DNA from: Sphingosinicella sp.
GTDB taxonomy: Bacteria > Pseudomonadota > Alphaproteobacteria > Sphingomonadales > Sphingomonadaceae
Direction: 5' to 3'
DNA length: 64,000 nt
NCBI RefSeq assembly: GCF_013911755.1
Contig: NZ_JACESP010000012.1
Span: forward strand, 1 to 64,000
Each line of letters starts with the position of its first letter. The stretch's first letter is position 1. The translations under genes were made by a program, and so were the position numbers. Below, in pieces: positions 28,056-37,743 of the stretch. Below the pieces are notes generated by a model. That model saw nothing but the letters and a program-made list of their open reading frames with translations, did not search any database and had not been told where the DNA came from.

Positions 28056-29072
28056 ATGCCGCCCATGTCTCCCGTCCTCAAATCCGCCGCCGCCTATCCC
28101 GCCACCCGCCTGAGACGCCCCCGCGCGCACGCCTGGTCGCGCGCGCTGTTCGCGGAAGTGACGCTCTCTCCGGCCGATTTCATTTGGCCGCTGTTCGTCA
28201 CCGAAGGCACGGGCGAGCGCACGCCGGTGCCGACGATGCCGGGCGTCGAGCGCCTGTCGGTCGATCTCGTCGCCGAGGCTGCGAAGGAAGCCGAAAGCCT
28301 CGGCATCCCGTGCATCGCGCTCTTCCCCAACACGCCCGCCGAACGCCGTACCGCCGACGGCCGCGAGGCGCTGAACCCCGACAACCTCACCTGCCGCGCG
28401 ATCAAGGCCATCAAGGCGGCCGCGCCCGGCGTCGGCGTGCTGACGGACGTTGCGCTCGATCCCTACACGACGCACGGCCACGACGGGCTGCTTTCGGACG
28501 ACGGCCGCATCCTCAACGACGAGACGATCGAGATGCTTCAAGGCCAGGCGCTCGTGCAGGCGCGCGCCGGAGCGGACATCATCGCCCCGTCAGACATGAT
28601 GGACGGCCGCGTCGGCGCGATCCGCAAGGTGCTGGAGGCAGGCAGCTTCCACGACGTTCAGATCATGAGCTACGCCGCGAAATACGCCTCCGCCTTCTAC
28701 GGCCCGTTCCGCGATGCGGTCGGGTCGGGCGGCTTCCTGAAAGGCGACAAGAAGACGTATCAGATGAACCCCGCGAACGCCGACGAGGCGCTGCGCGAAG
28801 TCGCGCTCGACATCGCCGAGGGGGCCGACTGCGTGATGGTGAAGCCAGGGATGCCCTATCTCGACGTGATCGCCCGCGTGAAGGACGCATTCAACATCCC
28901 CTTGTTCGCCTATCAGGTCTCCGGCGAGTACGCGATGCTGGAGACCGCCGCGCGGGCCGGCCTCATCGAGCGCGACAGGATGATCATCGAGGCGCTGATG
29001 GCGTTCCGCCGGGCGGGTTGTTCGGGCATCCTCACCTATTACGCGCGCGACGCGGCGCGGTTGCTCGGATGA
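28056..29072 (+). CDS. hemB: Porphobilinogen synthase (delta-aminolevulinate dehydratase)
   Basis: Joins two 5-aminolevulinate molecules into porphobilinogen, the step after HemA. The 338 residues carry the two active-site lysines (SYAAKYASAFYGPFR and VMVKPGMPYLD). The metal site reads DVALDPYTTHGHDG, with Asp where the zinc enzyme has Cys, so it is the Mg/K-dependent type. The ATG is at 28056; a second in-frame ATG at 28065 is possible, and no strong ribosome site helps decide. The stop overlaps the next gene by ATGA. Confidence 0.97.
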   Translation: MPPMSPVLKSAAAYPATRLRRPRAHAWSRALFAEVTLSPADFIWPLFVTEGTGERTPVPTMPGVERLSVDLVAEAAKEAESLGIPCIALFPNTPAERRTADGREALNPDNLTCRAIKAIKAAAPGVGVLTDVALDPYTTHGHDGLLSDDGRILNDETIEMLQGQALVQARAGADIIAPSDMMDGRVGAIRKVLEAGSFHDVQIMSYAAKYASAFYGPFRDAVGSGGFLKGDKKTYQMNPANADEALREVALDIAEGADCVMVKPGMPYLDVIARVKDAFNIPLFAYQVSGEYAMLETAARAGLIERDRMIIEALMAFRRAGCSGILTYYARDAARLLG

Positions 29073-31306
29073 CAGCTGCCGAGGGCGCACTGTCGCGGGG
29101 ATTGGCGGCGCGGCCGCTGTTCATCGCGACGATCTTCCTCGGCTCGTTCCTCCTGTTCCTCATCCAGCCGATGCTCGGTCGCATGGCGCTGCCGACACTG
29201 GGCGGCGCGCCCGCGGTGTGGAACGTCGCCATGCTGTTCTACCAGGCGATGCTGCTCGCGGGATACGTCTACGCCCATGCGATCAGCCGCATGGCGCAGC
29301 GGCGGCAGACGATCGTCCACCTCGCGGTCTTCGCCGTCGCGGCGCTCACGCTGCCGATCAGTCTCGCCGACGTCGGCGGACGCGAGACGCTGCCGCCGAT
29401 GCTGTGGCTGCTGGCGCTGCTCGGCGCCTCGATCGGCCCGGTTTTCTTCGTCGTCGCGGCGCAGGCGCCGCTGATGCAGTCGTGGTACGCGCGCGTTGAT
29501 GATCCAGCGGCGGCGGACCCCTATTTCCTCTATGCGGCGAGCAATGCGGGAAGCCTGCTCGCGCTCCTCGCCTATCCATTCGCGGTCGAACCGTATCTGC
29601 GGCTGAAGGAGCAGGCGTGGCTCTGGTCGGGCGGCTTCGTGATCCTCGCGCTGCTCGTCGCCTTCTGCGCTCGGCGCCCGGCACGCGACCCGGCGCCTGC
29701 TGCCGAGGCCGCTCCGCCCGCCACGTGGCGCGAGCGCGCGGTCTGGACGGTGCTTGCCGCCGTGCCATCGGGCCTGCTGCTCTCCACGACGACGCACCTG
29801 ACGACGGATATCGTCGCCGTGCCGCTGCTCTGGGTGGTGCCGCTCGCGCTCTACCTCGTCACCTTCATTGTCGCTTTCTCGATGGGCGGGGCGATCTTCG
29901 TGAAGCAGGCGAAGATGGCATCACCTATCCTGCTGCTCCTGCTCGGCGGCTACACGTTCCTCGCGCAGGGCGTGTTCGCGCTGCTGATGGCGCTCACCAA
30001 CCTCGTCCTGCTGTTCGTTGTCGCACTGGCGCTGCACGGCCATCTCGCGGAGCGGCGCCCACCACCGTCGCAGCTCACCGACTACTACCTCTGGATCTCT
30101 TTGGGCGGCGTCATCGGCGGCTTTTTCTCCGCGATCGTCGCGCCGCTGGTGTTCGACTGGGTGTACGAGCATCCGATCCTCCTCGTCTGCGCGGCGGCGC
30201 TGATCCCCGCGAAGCCGCTGACGAAGCGCATCGGGATGCTCTGGAAAGGTCGCAGGGGCCTCGTCCTCGACATCGTCTTGCCGCTCGTCTCGCTCGTCGC
30301 CTCATGGTGGGTGCACACCGAACTGATCCTGGCCGATCGCGCCGAAACCGCCGCGCCCGCGCTGGCCATCATCGCGCTTGCCGCCGTGCTCTCGATCGGG
30401 CGGCGGCTCACCTTCGCGGCCTGCTTCGGCGCGCTGATGCTCGGCCTGGGCGGCTGGCAGGCGATCGCGATCAGCCGCATCGAACTGGCGCGCGAGCGCA
30501 GCTTCTTCGGCATCTACACCATAAAGGCCGATGGCGCGCGGCTCATCCGCCAGCTCGAGCACGGCACGACGCTGCACGGCGTGCAGAGCCTGATCCCCGA
30601 CCTGCAGAGCGAGCCGCAGTCCTACTACGCGAAGGGCAGCGGCGTCGCCGAAGCGTTCGCGGCCTTGCCGAAGATCGCCGGGCGCTTCGCCAAAGTCGGC
30701 TATGTGGGGCTGGGCGCGGGCTCGCTCTCCTGCTTCGCGCAGCCGGGACAGGGCTGGACCGCGTTCGAGATCGATCCGCTGGTCGTCCGGATCGCGAGGG
30801 ACGAGCGGCTGTTCACCTATATCTCGCGCTGCACACCGGACCTGCGCGTGGTGATGGGCGACGCGCGCCTGTCGCTCGCGAAGGAGCCCAGGCACACCTA
30901 CGACCTCATCGCCATCGACGCCTTCACGTCCGATGCGATCCCCATGCACCTGATGACCGAGGAGGCGTTCAAGGTTTATGCGGGCGCGCTGAAACCGGAC
31001 GGCGTGCTGATGGTGCACATCTCGAACCGCCATATCGACCTGCAGCCGGTGATCGCATCAATCGCAAACGACATGGGCTGGACGGCGCGCGTGCGCGACC
31101 ACACGCCCTACGATCCGGGTCTTGCGGGGATAGACTATTCGCGCTCGATCTGGGTGGCACTCACCCCCACCGAAACGCGGATGCAGGACCTTATGTACGG
31201 CGGCGGCGCGGGGCCGGCGGGCTGGGCGTTGCTGCGCGAAAGGCCGGGACTCGAACCATGGACCGACGATTTCGCGAGCATCATCCCGGTTTTGAAACAG
31301 CAGTAG
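29069..31306 (+). CDS. Fused multi-TM transporter-like / spermidine synthase-like protein
   Basis: A 745-residue fusion. About 13 hydrophobic segments fill roughly residues 1-465. A C-terminal Rossmann methyltransferase-type domain follows, with spermidine-synthase motifs: YVGLGAGSLSCFA, FEIDPLVVRIA, VVMGDARLSLA, YDLIAIDAFTSDAIPMHLMT. Fusions of this kind are known in bacteria as fused MFS/spermidine synthases, with unproven function. The start codon overlaps the hemB stop (ATGA), so it is co-translated with hemB. No other polyamine genes are seen. It ends 6 bases from the convergent amidohydrolase gene. Confidence 0.88.
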   Translation: MTAAEGALSRGLAARPLFIATIFLGSFLLFLIQPMLGRMALPTLGGAPAVWNVAMLFYQAMLLAGYVYAHAISRMAQRRQTIVHLAVFAVAALTLPISLADVGGRETLPPMLWLLALLGASIGPVFFVVAAQAPLMQSWYARVDDPAAADPYFLYAASNAGSLLALLAYPFAVEPYLRLKEQAWLWSGGFVILALLVAFCARRPARDPAPAAEAAPPATWRERAVWTVLAAVPSGLLLSTTTHLTTDIVAVPLLWVVPLALYLVTFIVAFSMGGAIFVKQAKMASPILLLLLGGYTFLAQGVFALLMALTNLVLLFVVALALHGHLAERRPPPSQLTDYYLWISLGGVIGGFFSAIVAPLVFDWVYEHPILLVCAAALIPAKPLTKRIGMLWKGRRGLVLDIVLPLVSLVASWWVHTELILADRAETAAPALAIIALAAVLSIGRRLTFAACFGALMLGLGGWQAIAISRIELARERSFFGIYTIKADGARLIRQLEHGTTLHGVQSLIPDLQSEPQSYYAKGSGVAEAFAALPKIAGRFAKVGYVGLGAGSLSCFAQPGQGWTAFEIDPLVVRIARDERLFTYISRCTPDLRVVMGDARLSLAKEPRHTYDLIAIDAFTSDAIPMHLMTEEAFKVYAGALKPDGVLMVHISNRHIDLQPVIASIANDMGWTARVRDHTPYDPGLAGIDYSRSIWVALTPTETRMQDLMYGGGAGPAGWALLRERPGLEPWTDDFASIIPVLKQQ

Positions 31307-31312
31307 GCGGGG

Positions 31313-32947
31313 TTAATCCCGGGCGTAGACACGCGTTCCGGCAAGCCACGTTTCCAGCACCCTCACCTTCCAGATATCGCCCGCGGGCATCTTGAAAATG
31401 TCGCCGTCGACGAGGATGAAGTCCGCCCACTTGCCCGGCGTAAGCGTGCCGACCGCGCGCTCGTGCTGCCCGGCGTAAGCCGCCCCGGTCGTGAAGGCTG
31501 CGAACGCTTGTTGGCGGGTGAGCGCCTCGTTCGCATACCAACCTTTCGGCGGCTCTCCGCCCCGATCCTGCCGCGTGACGGCGGCGTGGAGACCGTAGAA
31601 GGGATTCGCGGGCTCCACGGGGAAATCCGATCCGCCCGCGATACGTGCGCCGCTGTTCACAAGCGATTTCCATGCGTAGCCACCCTTGATCCGCTCCGGC
31701 CCTACGCGAGCTTCCGCCATTGCCTTGTCGGAGGTGGCGTGCGTTGGCTGGATCGAGGCGATCACGCCGAGCTTGCCGAAACGGGCGAGGTCATCCGGCG
31801 CGATGATCTGTGCGTGCTCGATGCTGGGGCGCACCAGCGGCTGACCCATCTTCTGGACGTCCGCGAACGCGTCCAGCACCTCGCGGTTCGCCTTGTCGCC
31901 AATAGCGTGGACGTTCACCTGAAAGCCGCGCATCGAGGCGGACGCGATCACGTTGCGCAGCTTGGCGCCCTCAATCATCGTCAGCCCGGTGTTTTCGGGG
32001 TCATCGCTGTAGGGTTCGAGCATCGCCGCGCCGCGCGAGCCGAGCGCGCCGTCCGCGACCAGCTTGACCGTGTTCAGCGCGAGGCGATCTTCATAGAGCC
32101 AGCCGGTCGCCCCTTTCGGTGCGATCGCCCGCAGCGCATCGGCGCCGCCCGCCATGGCGGAGATGCGCGCGGTCAGCTTGCCGTCTTTCGCGAACTGCTC
32201 GTAGAGCGACCACGTCGCCGGATCGATGCCCGCGTCATGAACGCCGGTAAGTCCGACGGACGCCATGATCTGGAGCGCCGTTTCAAGCGCGGCGGCGTTT
32301 TCCGCTGCGGTCGGCGGCGGCAGCTTCTTTTCCACAAGTTCCATCGCCGTATCGACGAGAACGCCGGTCGGCTCGCCGTCCGCATCGCGCTCGATGCGGC
32401 CGCCTGCGGGGTCGGGCGTCTTCGCGGTGATGCCGCTTGCCTTCAACGCCGCCGAATTCGCCCAGCCCGCGTGGCCGTCGACACGGGTCAGCCAGACCGG
32501 GCGGTCCGCCACGGCAATGTCGAGGTCTTCGGCGGTCGGGAAACGATCGAGCCCCCAGCTCACCTGATTCCAGCCGCCGCCGACAATCCATTTCCGGTCG
32601 GGAGTCGCAGCCGCATGTGAGGCGATCTTCGCGAGCGCATGGTCGATGCTCGTCGTGTCCGACAGGTCGATCTGAAGCGCCAGGAAGCCAAGGCCCAGGA
32701 CATGGCCGTGCGCGTCAATAAGACCGGGCAGCAGCGTCCTGCCCCCCGCGTCGATCACATCACCGTCGACCGTCTCGCCGGGTTTCAGCAGGCGCTCGAC
32801 GCGACCGTCGTCGCCGATGACGAGTCCTCCGAATTTCTGAAACCTGCCGATATCGTCGAGCGTGTAGCCGTTCGCATTGACGATCAAGGTTCGCGCGTCC
32901 ACCGCGCCTGCCGAGAGGAGAGCCGCAAACGCAAGCGCGATCCGCAT
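31313..32947 (-). CDS. Secreted YtcJ-like metal-dependent amidohydrolase
   Basis: A 544-residue amidohydrolase_3 family member with a signal peptide (about 1-18, ending GAVDA). The N-terminal beta-sandwich part ([26 protein letters not shown]) leads into the metal motif [13 protein letters not shown]. Later come [17 protein letters not shown] (metal His) and [24 protein letters not shown]. Members cleave amide or carbamate bonds; the substrate here is unknown. AGGGGA precedes the ATG. It lies 5 bases after the dehydrogenase gene, so the two form an operon. Confidence 0.9.
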   Translation of the reverse strand: MRIALAFAALLSAGAVDARTLIVNANGYTLDDIGRFQKFGGLVIGDDGRVERLLKPGETVDGDVIDAGGRTLLPGLIDAHGHVLGLGFLALQIDLSDTTSIDHALAKIASHAAATPDRKWIVGGGWNQVSWGLDRFPTAEDLDIAVADRPVWLTRVDGHAGWANSAALKASGITAKTPDPAGGRIERDADGEPTGVLVDTAMELVEKKLPPPTAAENAAALETALQIMASVGLTGVHDAGIDPATWSLYEQFAKDGKLTARISAMAGGADALRAIAPKGATGWLYEDRLALNTVKLVADGALGSRGAAMLEPYSDDPENTGLTMIEGAKLRNVIASASMRGFQVNVHAIGDKANREVLDAFADVQKMGQPLVRPSIEHAQIIAPDDLARFGKLGVIASIQPTHATSDKAMAEARVGPERIKGGYAWKSLVNSGARIAGGSDFPVEPANPFYGLHAAVTRQDRGGEPPKGWYANEALTRQQAFAAFTTGAAYAGQHERAVGTLTPGKWADFILVDGDIFKMPAGDIWKVRVLETWLAGTRVYARD

Positions 32948-32952
32948 GGTTC

Positions 32953-33819
32953 TTATCCCCTGAACCGTCTGAGCAGCGAGGACGTGTCCTGCCGCCCTCC
33001 GCCCATGTTCTGGACGTCGGCGTAAAACTGGTCAACCAGCGCGGTGAGCGGCATCGAGAGCCCAAGGTTTCGCGCTTCGCCGAGCACCAGCGACAGATCC
33101 TTGCGCATCCAGTCGACCGCGAAGCCGAAGTCGTACTCGCCCCTGATCATCGTCGGCGCGCGGTTTTCCATCTGCCAGCTTTGCGCCGCCCCCTTGGAGA
33201 TCACGTCAACGACGGCGTTGGCATCGAGCCCCGCTTCCATCGCGAAGTTCACAGCCTCGGCGAGGCCCTGCAAAACGCCGGCGATGCAAACCTGATTGAC
33301 CATCTTGGTAAGCTGGCCCGCACCCGCCGGCCCCATCAGGCCGACGCGCTGCGCATAGGCCTGCATCACCGGCTCGCCGCGCGCGAAGCTCTCGGCGTCG
33401 CCGCCGACCATGATCGTCAAGCGACCATTCTCCGCGCCCGCCTGCCCGCCCGAAACCGGTGCATCGAGCACGCCGATACCGCGCTCGGCCCCCGTCTCGG
33501 CAAGTTCGCGCGCGATGGCAGCGGAAACCGTTGTATGATCAATGTAGAGACTGCCCGGCGCCATCGCCGCGAACGCCCCGTCCGGCCCCAGCGTCACGGC
33601 GCGCAGATCATCGTCGTTACCAACACAGGTCAGCACGACCTCAGCGCCGTTCGCGGCTTCGGCAGGGGTTTTGGCGAACGCGCCGCCGTTAGCGGCGACC
33701 CAGCTTTCCGCCTTGGCGCGCGTGCGGTTATAGACGGTAACATCGTGGCCCGCCGCCTTCAGATGCCGCGCCATCGGCGCACCCATCACACCCATTCCAA
33801 GAAATGCGACCCGCGCCAT
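32953..33819 (-). CDS. Beta-hydroxyacid dehydrogenase (3-hydroxyisobutyrate dehydrogenase family)
   Basis: A 288-residue NAD(P) enzyme. It has the Rossmann fingerprint FLGMGVMGAPMARHL at 5-19, YNRTRAKAE, the substrate loop DAPVSGGQAGAENG and the catalytic Lys in GQLTKMVNQ. The family includes 3-hydroxyisobutyrate dehydrogenase, tartronate semialdehyde reductase and glyoxylate reductase, which cannot be told apart here. AGGAGT lies 8 bases before the ATG at 33819. Next to the amidohydrolase and divergent from the threonine dehydratase. Confidence 0.92.
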   Translation of the reverse strand: MARVAFLGMGVMGAPMARHLKAAGHDVTVYNRTRAKAESWVAANGGAFAKTPAEAANGAEVVLTCVGNDDDLRAVTLGPDGAFAAMAPGSLYIDHTTVSAAIARELAETGAERGIGVLDAPVSGGQAGAENGRLTIMVGGDAESFARGEPVMQAYAQRVGLMGPAGAGQLTKMVNQVCIAGVLQGLAEAVNFAMEAGLDANAVVDVISKGAAQSWQMENRAPTMIRGEYDFGFAVDWMRKDLSLVLGEARNLGLSMPLTALVDQFYADVQNMGGGRQDTSSLLRRFRG

Positions 33820-33926
33820 CGGCTGACTCCTGTTCAATCCGTTCGCGCGGCTTGGTAGCCGCTGTTTGCCTCGGCTTCCAGATCGGCTATGGCGCCGGTG
33901 CAAATTTCGTATGTCAGGACGGTCAG

Positions 33927-35165
33927 ATGGGCGATTCTCAGGGTGTGGCGGCTTTGCCGGTGACGTTTGCCGATATCGAGGCAGCGCACATGGCGATCAT
34001 GCCGCACATCATCCACACGCCCTGCCTGAAATCGCGCACGCTTTCCGATATCCTCGGCGCCGAAGTGTGGCTGAAGTTCGAAAATCTTCAGTTCACGGCC
34101 GCCTATAAGGAGCGCGGCGCGCTCAACACGCTGCTTTCACTCACCGACGAACAGCGCAAGAAGGGCGTCATCGCCGCGTCGGCGGGAAATCACGCGCAGG
34201 GCATCGCCTATCACGGCACGCGCCTCGGCATCCCCACGACGATCGTGATGCCGCGTTACACGCCCGTGGTGAAGGTGCAGCAGACCGAAGGCCACGGCGC
34301 GACGATCGTACTCCACGGCGACAACTTCGACGAAGCCTATGCCCGCGCCCGCGAGCTTGAAGTCGAGCGCGGCCTCACGTTCGTGCACCCGTTCGACAAC
34401 CCCAAGGTGATCGCCGGGCAAGGCACGGTCGCGGTCGAAATGCTCAACGACGCACCGAAAATCGATACGCTTGTCGTGCCGATCGGCGGCGGCGGTCTCA
34501 TCTCCGGCATGTCGATCGCGGCGCGCGCAATGCGCCCCGATGTCGAGATCATCGGCGTGCAGGCGGCACTCTATCCTTCGATGGCCGCGAAGATGAAGGG
34601 CGAGACGCTGCCCTGCGGCGGCGACAGCATCGCCGAAGGCATCTCGGTCAAGGAACCGGGAACCATCACGCAGGGCATCGTTCGTCAGCTAGTGAAAGAC
34701 ATCCTGCTCGTTGACGAGTCTAAGCTCGAACAGGCGACCGCGATGCTGCTCAACATCGAAAAGACCGTCGTGGAAGGCGCCGGCGCAGCGGGCCTTGCCG
34801 CCCTCCTCGCTTATCCAGAGCGCTTCAAGGGCCGCGTCGTCGGACTGCCGCTCACGGGCGGCAACATCGACACGCGCCTGCTTGCGAACGTGCTGCTCCG
34901 CGATCTCGCCCGCGCGGGTCGCCTCGCGCGGCTGCGTATTCGCCTCAACGACCGGCCGGGACAGCTCTTCGGCGTCGCGCGCATCTTCGACGACATGCAG
35001 GTCAACATCGTGGAGGTGTATCACCAGCGCGTGTTCACCAACCTCTCCGCAAAAGGTATCTATGCCGACATCGAATGCGAAACGCGCGACCGCGACCATC
35101 TCGACCGCCTGATCGAAACGCTGAAGGAAAGCGGCTACGAAGTCTCTTCGGTCGAGATCGCCTGA
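33927..35165 (+). CDS. ilvA: Threonine ammonia-lyase (threonine dehydratase)
   Basis: A PLP enzyme making 2-oxobutyrate from threonine, the entry to isoleucine synthesis. At 412 residues it has the PLP lysine in FTAAYKERGAL, the SAGNHAQGIAYH loop, the Gly-rich phosphate cradle PIGGGGLISGM and a C-terminal ACT-type domain (LARLRIRLNDRPGQLFGVARIF). The single regulatory domain resembles the approximately 400-residue class; biosynthetic or degradative use is uncertain, so the symbol is tentative. AGGA precedes the ATG at 33927. Its product would feed IlvB-N. Confidence 0.9.
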   Translation: MGDSQGVAALPVTFADIEAAHMAIMPHIIHTPCLKSRTLSDILGAEVWLKFENLQFTAAYKERGALNTLLSLTDEQRKKGVIAASAGNHAQGIAYHGTRLGIPTTIVMPRYTPVVKVQQTEGHGATIVLHGDNFDEAYARARELEVERGLTFVHPFDNPKVIAGQGTVAVEMLNDAPKIDTLVVPIGGGGLISGMSIAARAMRPDVEIIGVQAALYPSMAAKMKGETLPCGGDSIAEGISVKEPGTITQGIVRQLVKDILLVDESKLEQATAMLLNIEKTVVEGAGAAGLAALLAYPERFKGRVVGLPLTGGNIDTRLLANVLLRDLARAGRLARLRIRLNDRPGQLFGVARIFDDMQVNIVEVYHQRVFTNLSAKGIYADIECETRDRDHLDRLIETLKESGYEVSSVEIA

Positions 35166-35173
35166 GTTCAAGC

Positions 35174-36019
35174 ATGACCCAAATCTGCATCCTGACGCCA
35201 GATAGCGGCTACGAGTCCTTTGTGCCGCGCGCCGAAGACGAGTTCCGCGCGCTCCTGGGCGAAAGCGTCCGCTTCCAGCCGTGGATAGCGCCGCTCAGCG
35301 CGGCTGACACCATCATCTTGCCGCTCCTCGCGTGGGGTTATCAATCGCGCGGTGACGACTGGTCGGCTGCACTCGACGCATGGGAAGCGGCGGGCATGCA
35401 GATCGCAAACCCCGTGCCGCTGATGCGCTGGAACACCGACAAGCGCTACCTCTTCGATCTGGAAGCGAAGGGCGTACCGGTAATTCCGACCGTCTTCGCT
35501 CCGGCGCTTTCCGACGCGGATATAGCGGAAGCCCGCGCCCGCTTCGGCGACACGGTGATCGTGAAGCCCCCGGTATCGGGCGGCGCGGACGGCACCTATC
35601 GGCTGGCTGCCAACGATCCTCTCCCCAACGACGTGCGCGGCAAGCCGATGCTGATCCAGCCGATGATGGCGGCGATCGCCACGGAGGGCGAATATTCGCT
35701 ATTCTACTTCGGCGGCGCATTCAGCCATGCGATCCTGAAAGTGCCCTCCGCCGGGGATTTCCGTGTGCAGGAGCAGTTCGGCGGACGCGAGATCACCGTC
35801 GAAGCCCCCACCGAGGCCCGCGCGGTGGCCCAGCAGGCCCTGCGGGCCGCCCCCGGCGAAGCGCTCTACGCGCGCATCGACATGGTGCGCGGTGCCGACG
35901 GCGGGCTTCGGCTGATGGAACTGGAGCTAATCGAACCGGCGCTGTTCCTCTCGCACGCGCCGGACGGCGGAAAACTGTTCGCAGACGCGCTTAGCGCCCG
36001 CTTAACCTCCGCCCGCTAA
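35174..36019 (+). CDS. ATP-grasp superfamily protein (glutathione synthetase-like)
   Basis: A 281-residue protein with an N-terminal Rossmann-like part (TQICILTPDSGYE) and an ATP-grasp core: NTDKRYLFDLEAKGVPVIPT, VIVKPPVSGGADGTYRL (ATP lysine), MLIQPMMAAIATEGEYSLFYFGGAFSHAILK and LRLMELELIEPALFL (Mg-binding acid and Glu). It resembles short ATP-grasp proteins compared to glutathione synthetases or the cycloserine ligase DcsG. The substrate is unknown. It follows the threonine dehydratase by 8 bases and precedes the motB-like gene by 13 bases. Confidence 0.85.
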   Translation: MTQICILTPDSGYESFVPRAEDEFRALLGESVRFQPWIAPLSAADTIILPLLAWGYQSRGDDWSAALDAWEAAGMQIANPVPLMRWNTDKRYLFDLEAKGVPVIPTVFAPALSDADIAEARARFGDTVIVKPPVSGGADGTYRLAANDPLPNDVRGKPMLIQPMMAAIATEGEYSLFYFGGAFSHAILKVPSAGDFRVQEQFGGREITVEAPTEARAVAQQALRAAPGEALYARIDMVRGADGGLRLMELELIEPALFLSHAPDGGKLFADALSARLTSAR

Positions 36020-36032
36020 ACTCGGCGGCGCC

Positions 36033-36830
36033 ATGGCCAGCCGTCATCTCCGTCCCGCCGCGAACGCGCGTCCCCTTATTCGGCGTCGTGCGCGTCAGGC
36101 GCCGCGCGGCGTGCGGCCGGTGAACGTGCAGTGGAAGGTCGCCTACGCCGACTTCGCCACTGCGATGATGGCGTTCTTCATGCTGCTCTGGCTCATTTCG
36201 AGTTCGGACAAGGTGTCGCTGCAAGGCATTGCCGACTATTTCACGCCCTCGCCTGCGCTCACGAGCGGCGGGTCCGAGCCGATCATGCTGGCGCCGAGCG
36301 ACGCGGGCCGTGCCCGGTCCGACGCCCTGCTTCGCGATATCCGCACCGCCTTCGCCATCGATCCGGACCTTGCGCCGCTTGCCGACAACGTCCTCCTCGC
36401 GCCGTCCGCCGACGGGATCCACATCGAACTGACCGACACCGCCCTTCGCCCGATGTTCGCGCAGGGCAGCGCCCTGCCCCTCGCGCCCGAGGCGTTTCGC
36501 GCGGTCGCGGCACGGATCGGCAGCCTGCCAAACCGCATCGCCGTCGAAGGGCACACCGACAGTGCCGGAGAAGGCGACGACTGGCAGCTTTCCGCACGCC
36601 GCGCGGTCGCCGTGCGCGATATCCTCGCGGCCGGCGGCATCCCCGCGGACCGCTTCGCCGCCGTGACCGGCCGCGCCGCAAGCGCGCCGCTGCTGCCCGA
36701 TGCCCCCGCCCGGCCCGAAAACCGGCGCATCACGATCATCCTTCTTGACGAACCGCCCGCGCTCGCCCCGAGTGCCGGGCGACGAGCCGTGCAGGCGATG
36801 CCTTCCCAAACCGGCAACATCGCACCATAA
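36033..36830 (+). CDS. MotB-like flagellar stator / OmpA-domain protein, without adjacent motA
   Basis: A 265-residue protein with a basic N-terminus and then the stator signature WKVAYADFATAMMAFFMLLWLI (34-55), including the proton-path aspartate Asp40. A plug/linker follows, then an OmpA peptidoglycan-binding domain with EGHTDSAGEGDDWQLSARRA. This is the arrangement of MotB, which pairs with MotA. No motA and no other flagellar gene is seen in the window. It lies 9 bases ahead of bpt. It could be a real MotB away from the flagellar cluster, or a related MotB-type channel subunit. Confidence 0.85.
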   Translation: MASRHLRPAANARPLIRRRARQAPRGVRPVNVQWKVAYADFATAMMAFFMLLWLISSSDKVSLQGIADYFTPSPALTSGGSEPIMLAPSDAGRARSDALLRDIRTAFAIDPDLAPLADNVLLAPSADGIHIELTDTALRPMFAQGSALPLAPEAFRAVAARIGSLPNRIAVEGHTDSAGEGDDWQLSARRAVAVRDILAAGGIPADRFAAVTGRAASAPLLPDAPARPENRRITIILLDEPPALAPSAGRRAVQAMPSQTGNIAP

Positions 36831-36839
36831 TTCGCAGCC

Positions 36840-37592
36840 GTGACAGACCAGACGTTCCGATTCCCGCGATTTTTCGTGACGGCGCCCAGCCCCTGCCCAT
36901 ATTTGCCGGGCAAGCTGGAACGCAAGGTCTTCACCGAGCTGCGCGGCGAGGACGCCGTTGAGCTGAATGAGGCGCTGTCACGCATCGGCTTCCGGCGCAG
37001 TCAGAACGTCGTCTACCGGCCGAGCTGCGAAGGCTGCAACGCATGCGTTTCGGTGCGGGTGCTGGCACAGCGCTTTGCGCCGAGCCAGACGCAGCGCCGC
37101 ATCATGCGCCGCAACGACGATATCGAAGTCAGCATCTGCGAGCCGTGGACGACGCCCGAGCAGTTCGATCTGCTGCGCGCCTACCTCGGCCAGCGCCATC
37201 CCGAGGGCGGCATGACGCGCATGGACGCCTACGACTATGCCGAGATGGTCGAGCAGACGCCCGTCAACACGCTCATTATCGAGTACCGCGAGCCGATGGT
37301 CGATGGCCGGCAGGGGCGCCTCATCGGCTGCTGCCTTACCGATCGGCAGGCGGACGGGCTCTCGATGGTCTACAGCTTCTTCGACCCCGCGCACCCTACG
37401 CGATCAGGCCTCGGCACATTCATCATCATGGATCATATCCGGCAGGCGACTGCCGCCGGGCTCGACTTCGTCTACCTCGGCTACTGGATCGAAGGCTGCG
37501 AGCGGATGAGCTACAAGACCCGCTTCCGCCCGATCGAACGACTCACGACGCGCGGGTGGAAATCCGTGGAGGCCGCCGAAACCTTCGGCTGA
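36840..37592 (+). CDS. bpt: Arginyl/leucyl-protein transferase (aspartate/glutamate leucyltransferase)
   Basis: A 250-residue transferase of the ATE/Bpt family, which adds an N-degron residue (Leu in bacteria) from charged tRNA to proteins that start with Asp or Glu, marking them for ClpS-ClpAP. It contains [16 protein letters not shown], the cysteine-rich [16 protein letters not shown] and [26 protein letters not shown]. The start is a GTG at 36840, 9 bases after motB. The preceding sequence has no clear Shine-Dalgarno. Confidence 0.93.
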   Translation: MTDQTFRFPRFFVTAPSPCPYLPGKLERKVFTELRGEDAVELNEALSRIGFRRSQNVVYRPSCEGCNACVSVRVLAQRFAPSQTQRRIMRRNDDIEVSICEPWTTPEQFDLLRAYLGQRHPEGGMTRMDAYDYAEMVEQTPVNTLIIEYREPMVDGRQGRLIGCCLTDRQADGLSMVYSFFDPAHPTRSGLGTFIIMDHIRQATAAGLDFVYLGYWIEGCERMSYKTRFRPIERLTTRGWKSVEAAETFG

Positions 37593-37743
37593 ACGAAATG
37601 TGCCGGAAATAAGGCAGGCCGAAGGGAACTCCGTTCCCATCCGCCTCGCAGGGCGTTTCATCGCCGCGCCGGTTGCCTGAACCCGCCGCCCGACCAACCT
37701 TTGCCGTGCCGGGGGGCGAACCGGACAGACAAAGGTGATTGCA

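Noticed and set aside
28184-29068. N-terminal extension of the fused transporter/spermidine-synthase frame into hemB
   Set aside because: This part is another reading frame of hemB and encodes an Arg-rich non-protein sequence. The ATG at 29069 overlapping the hemB stop gives a normal membrane protein start.
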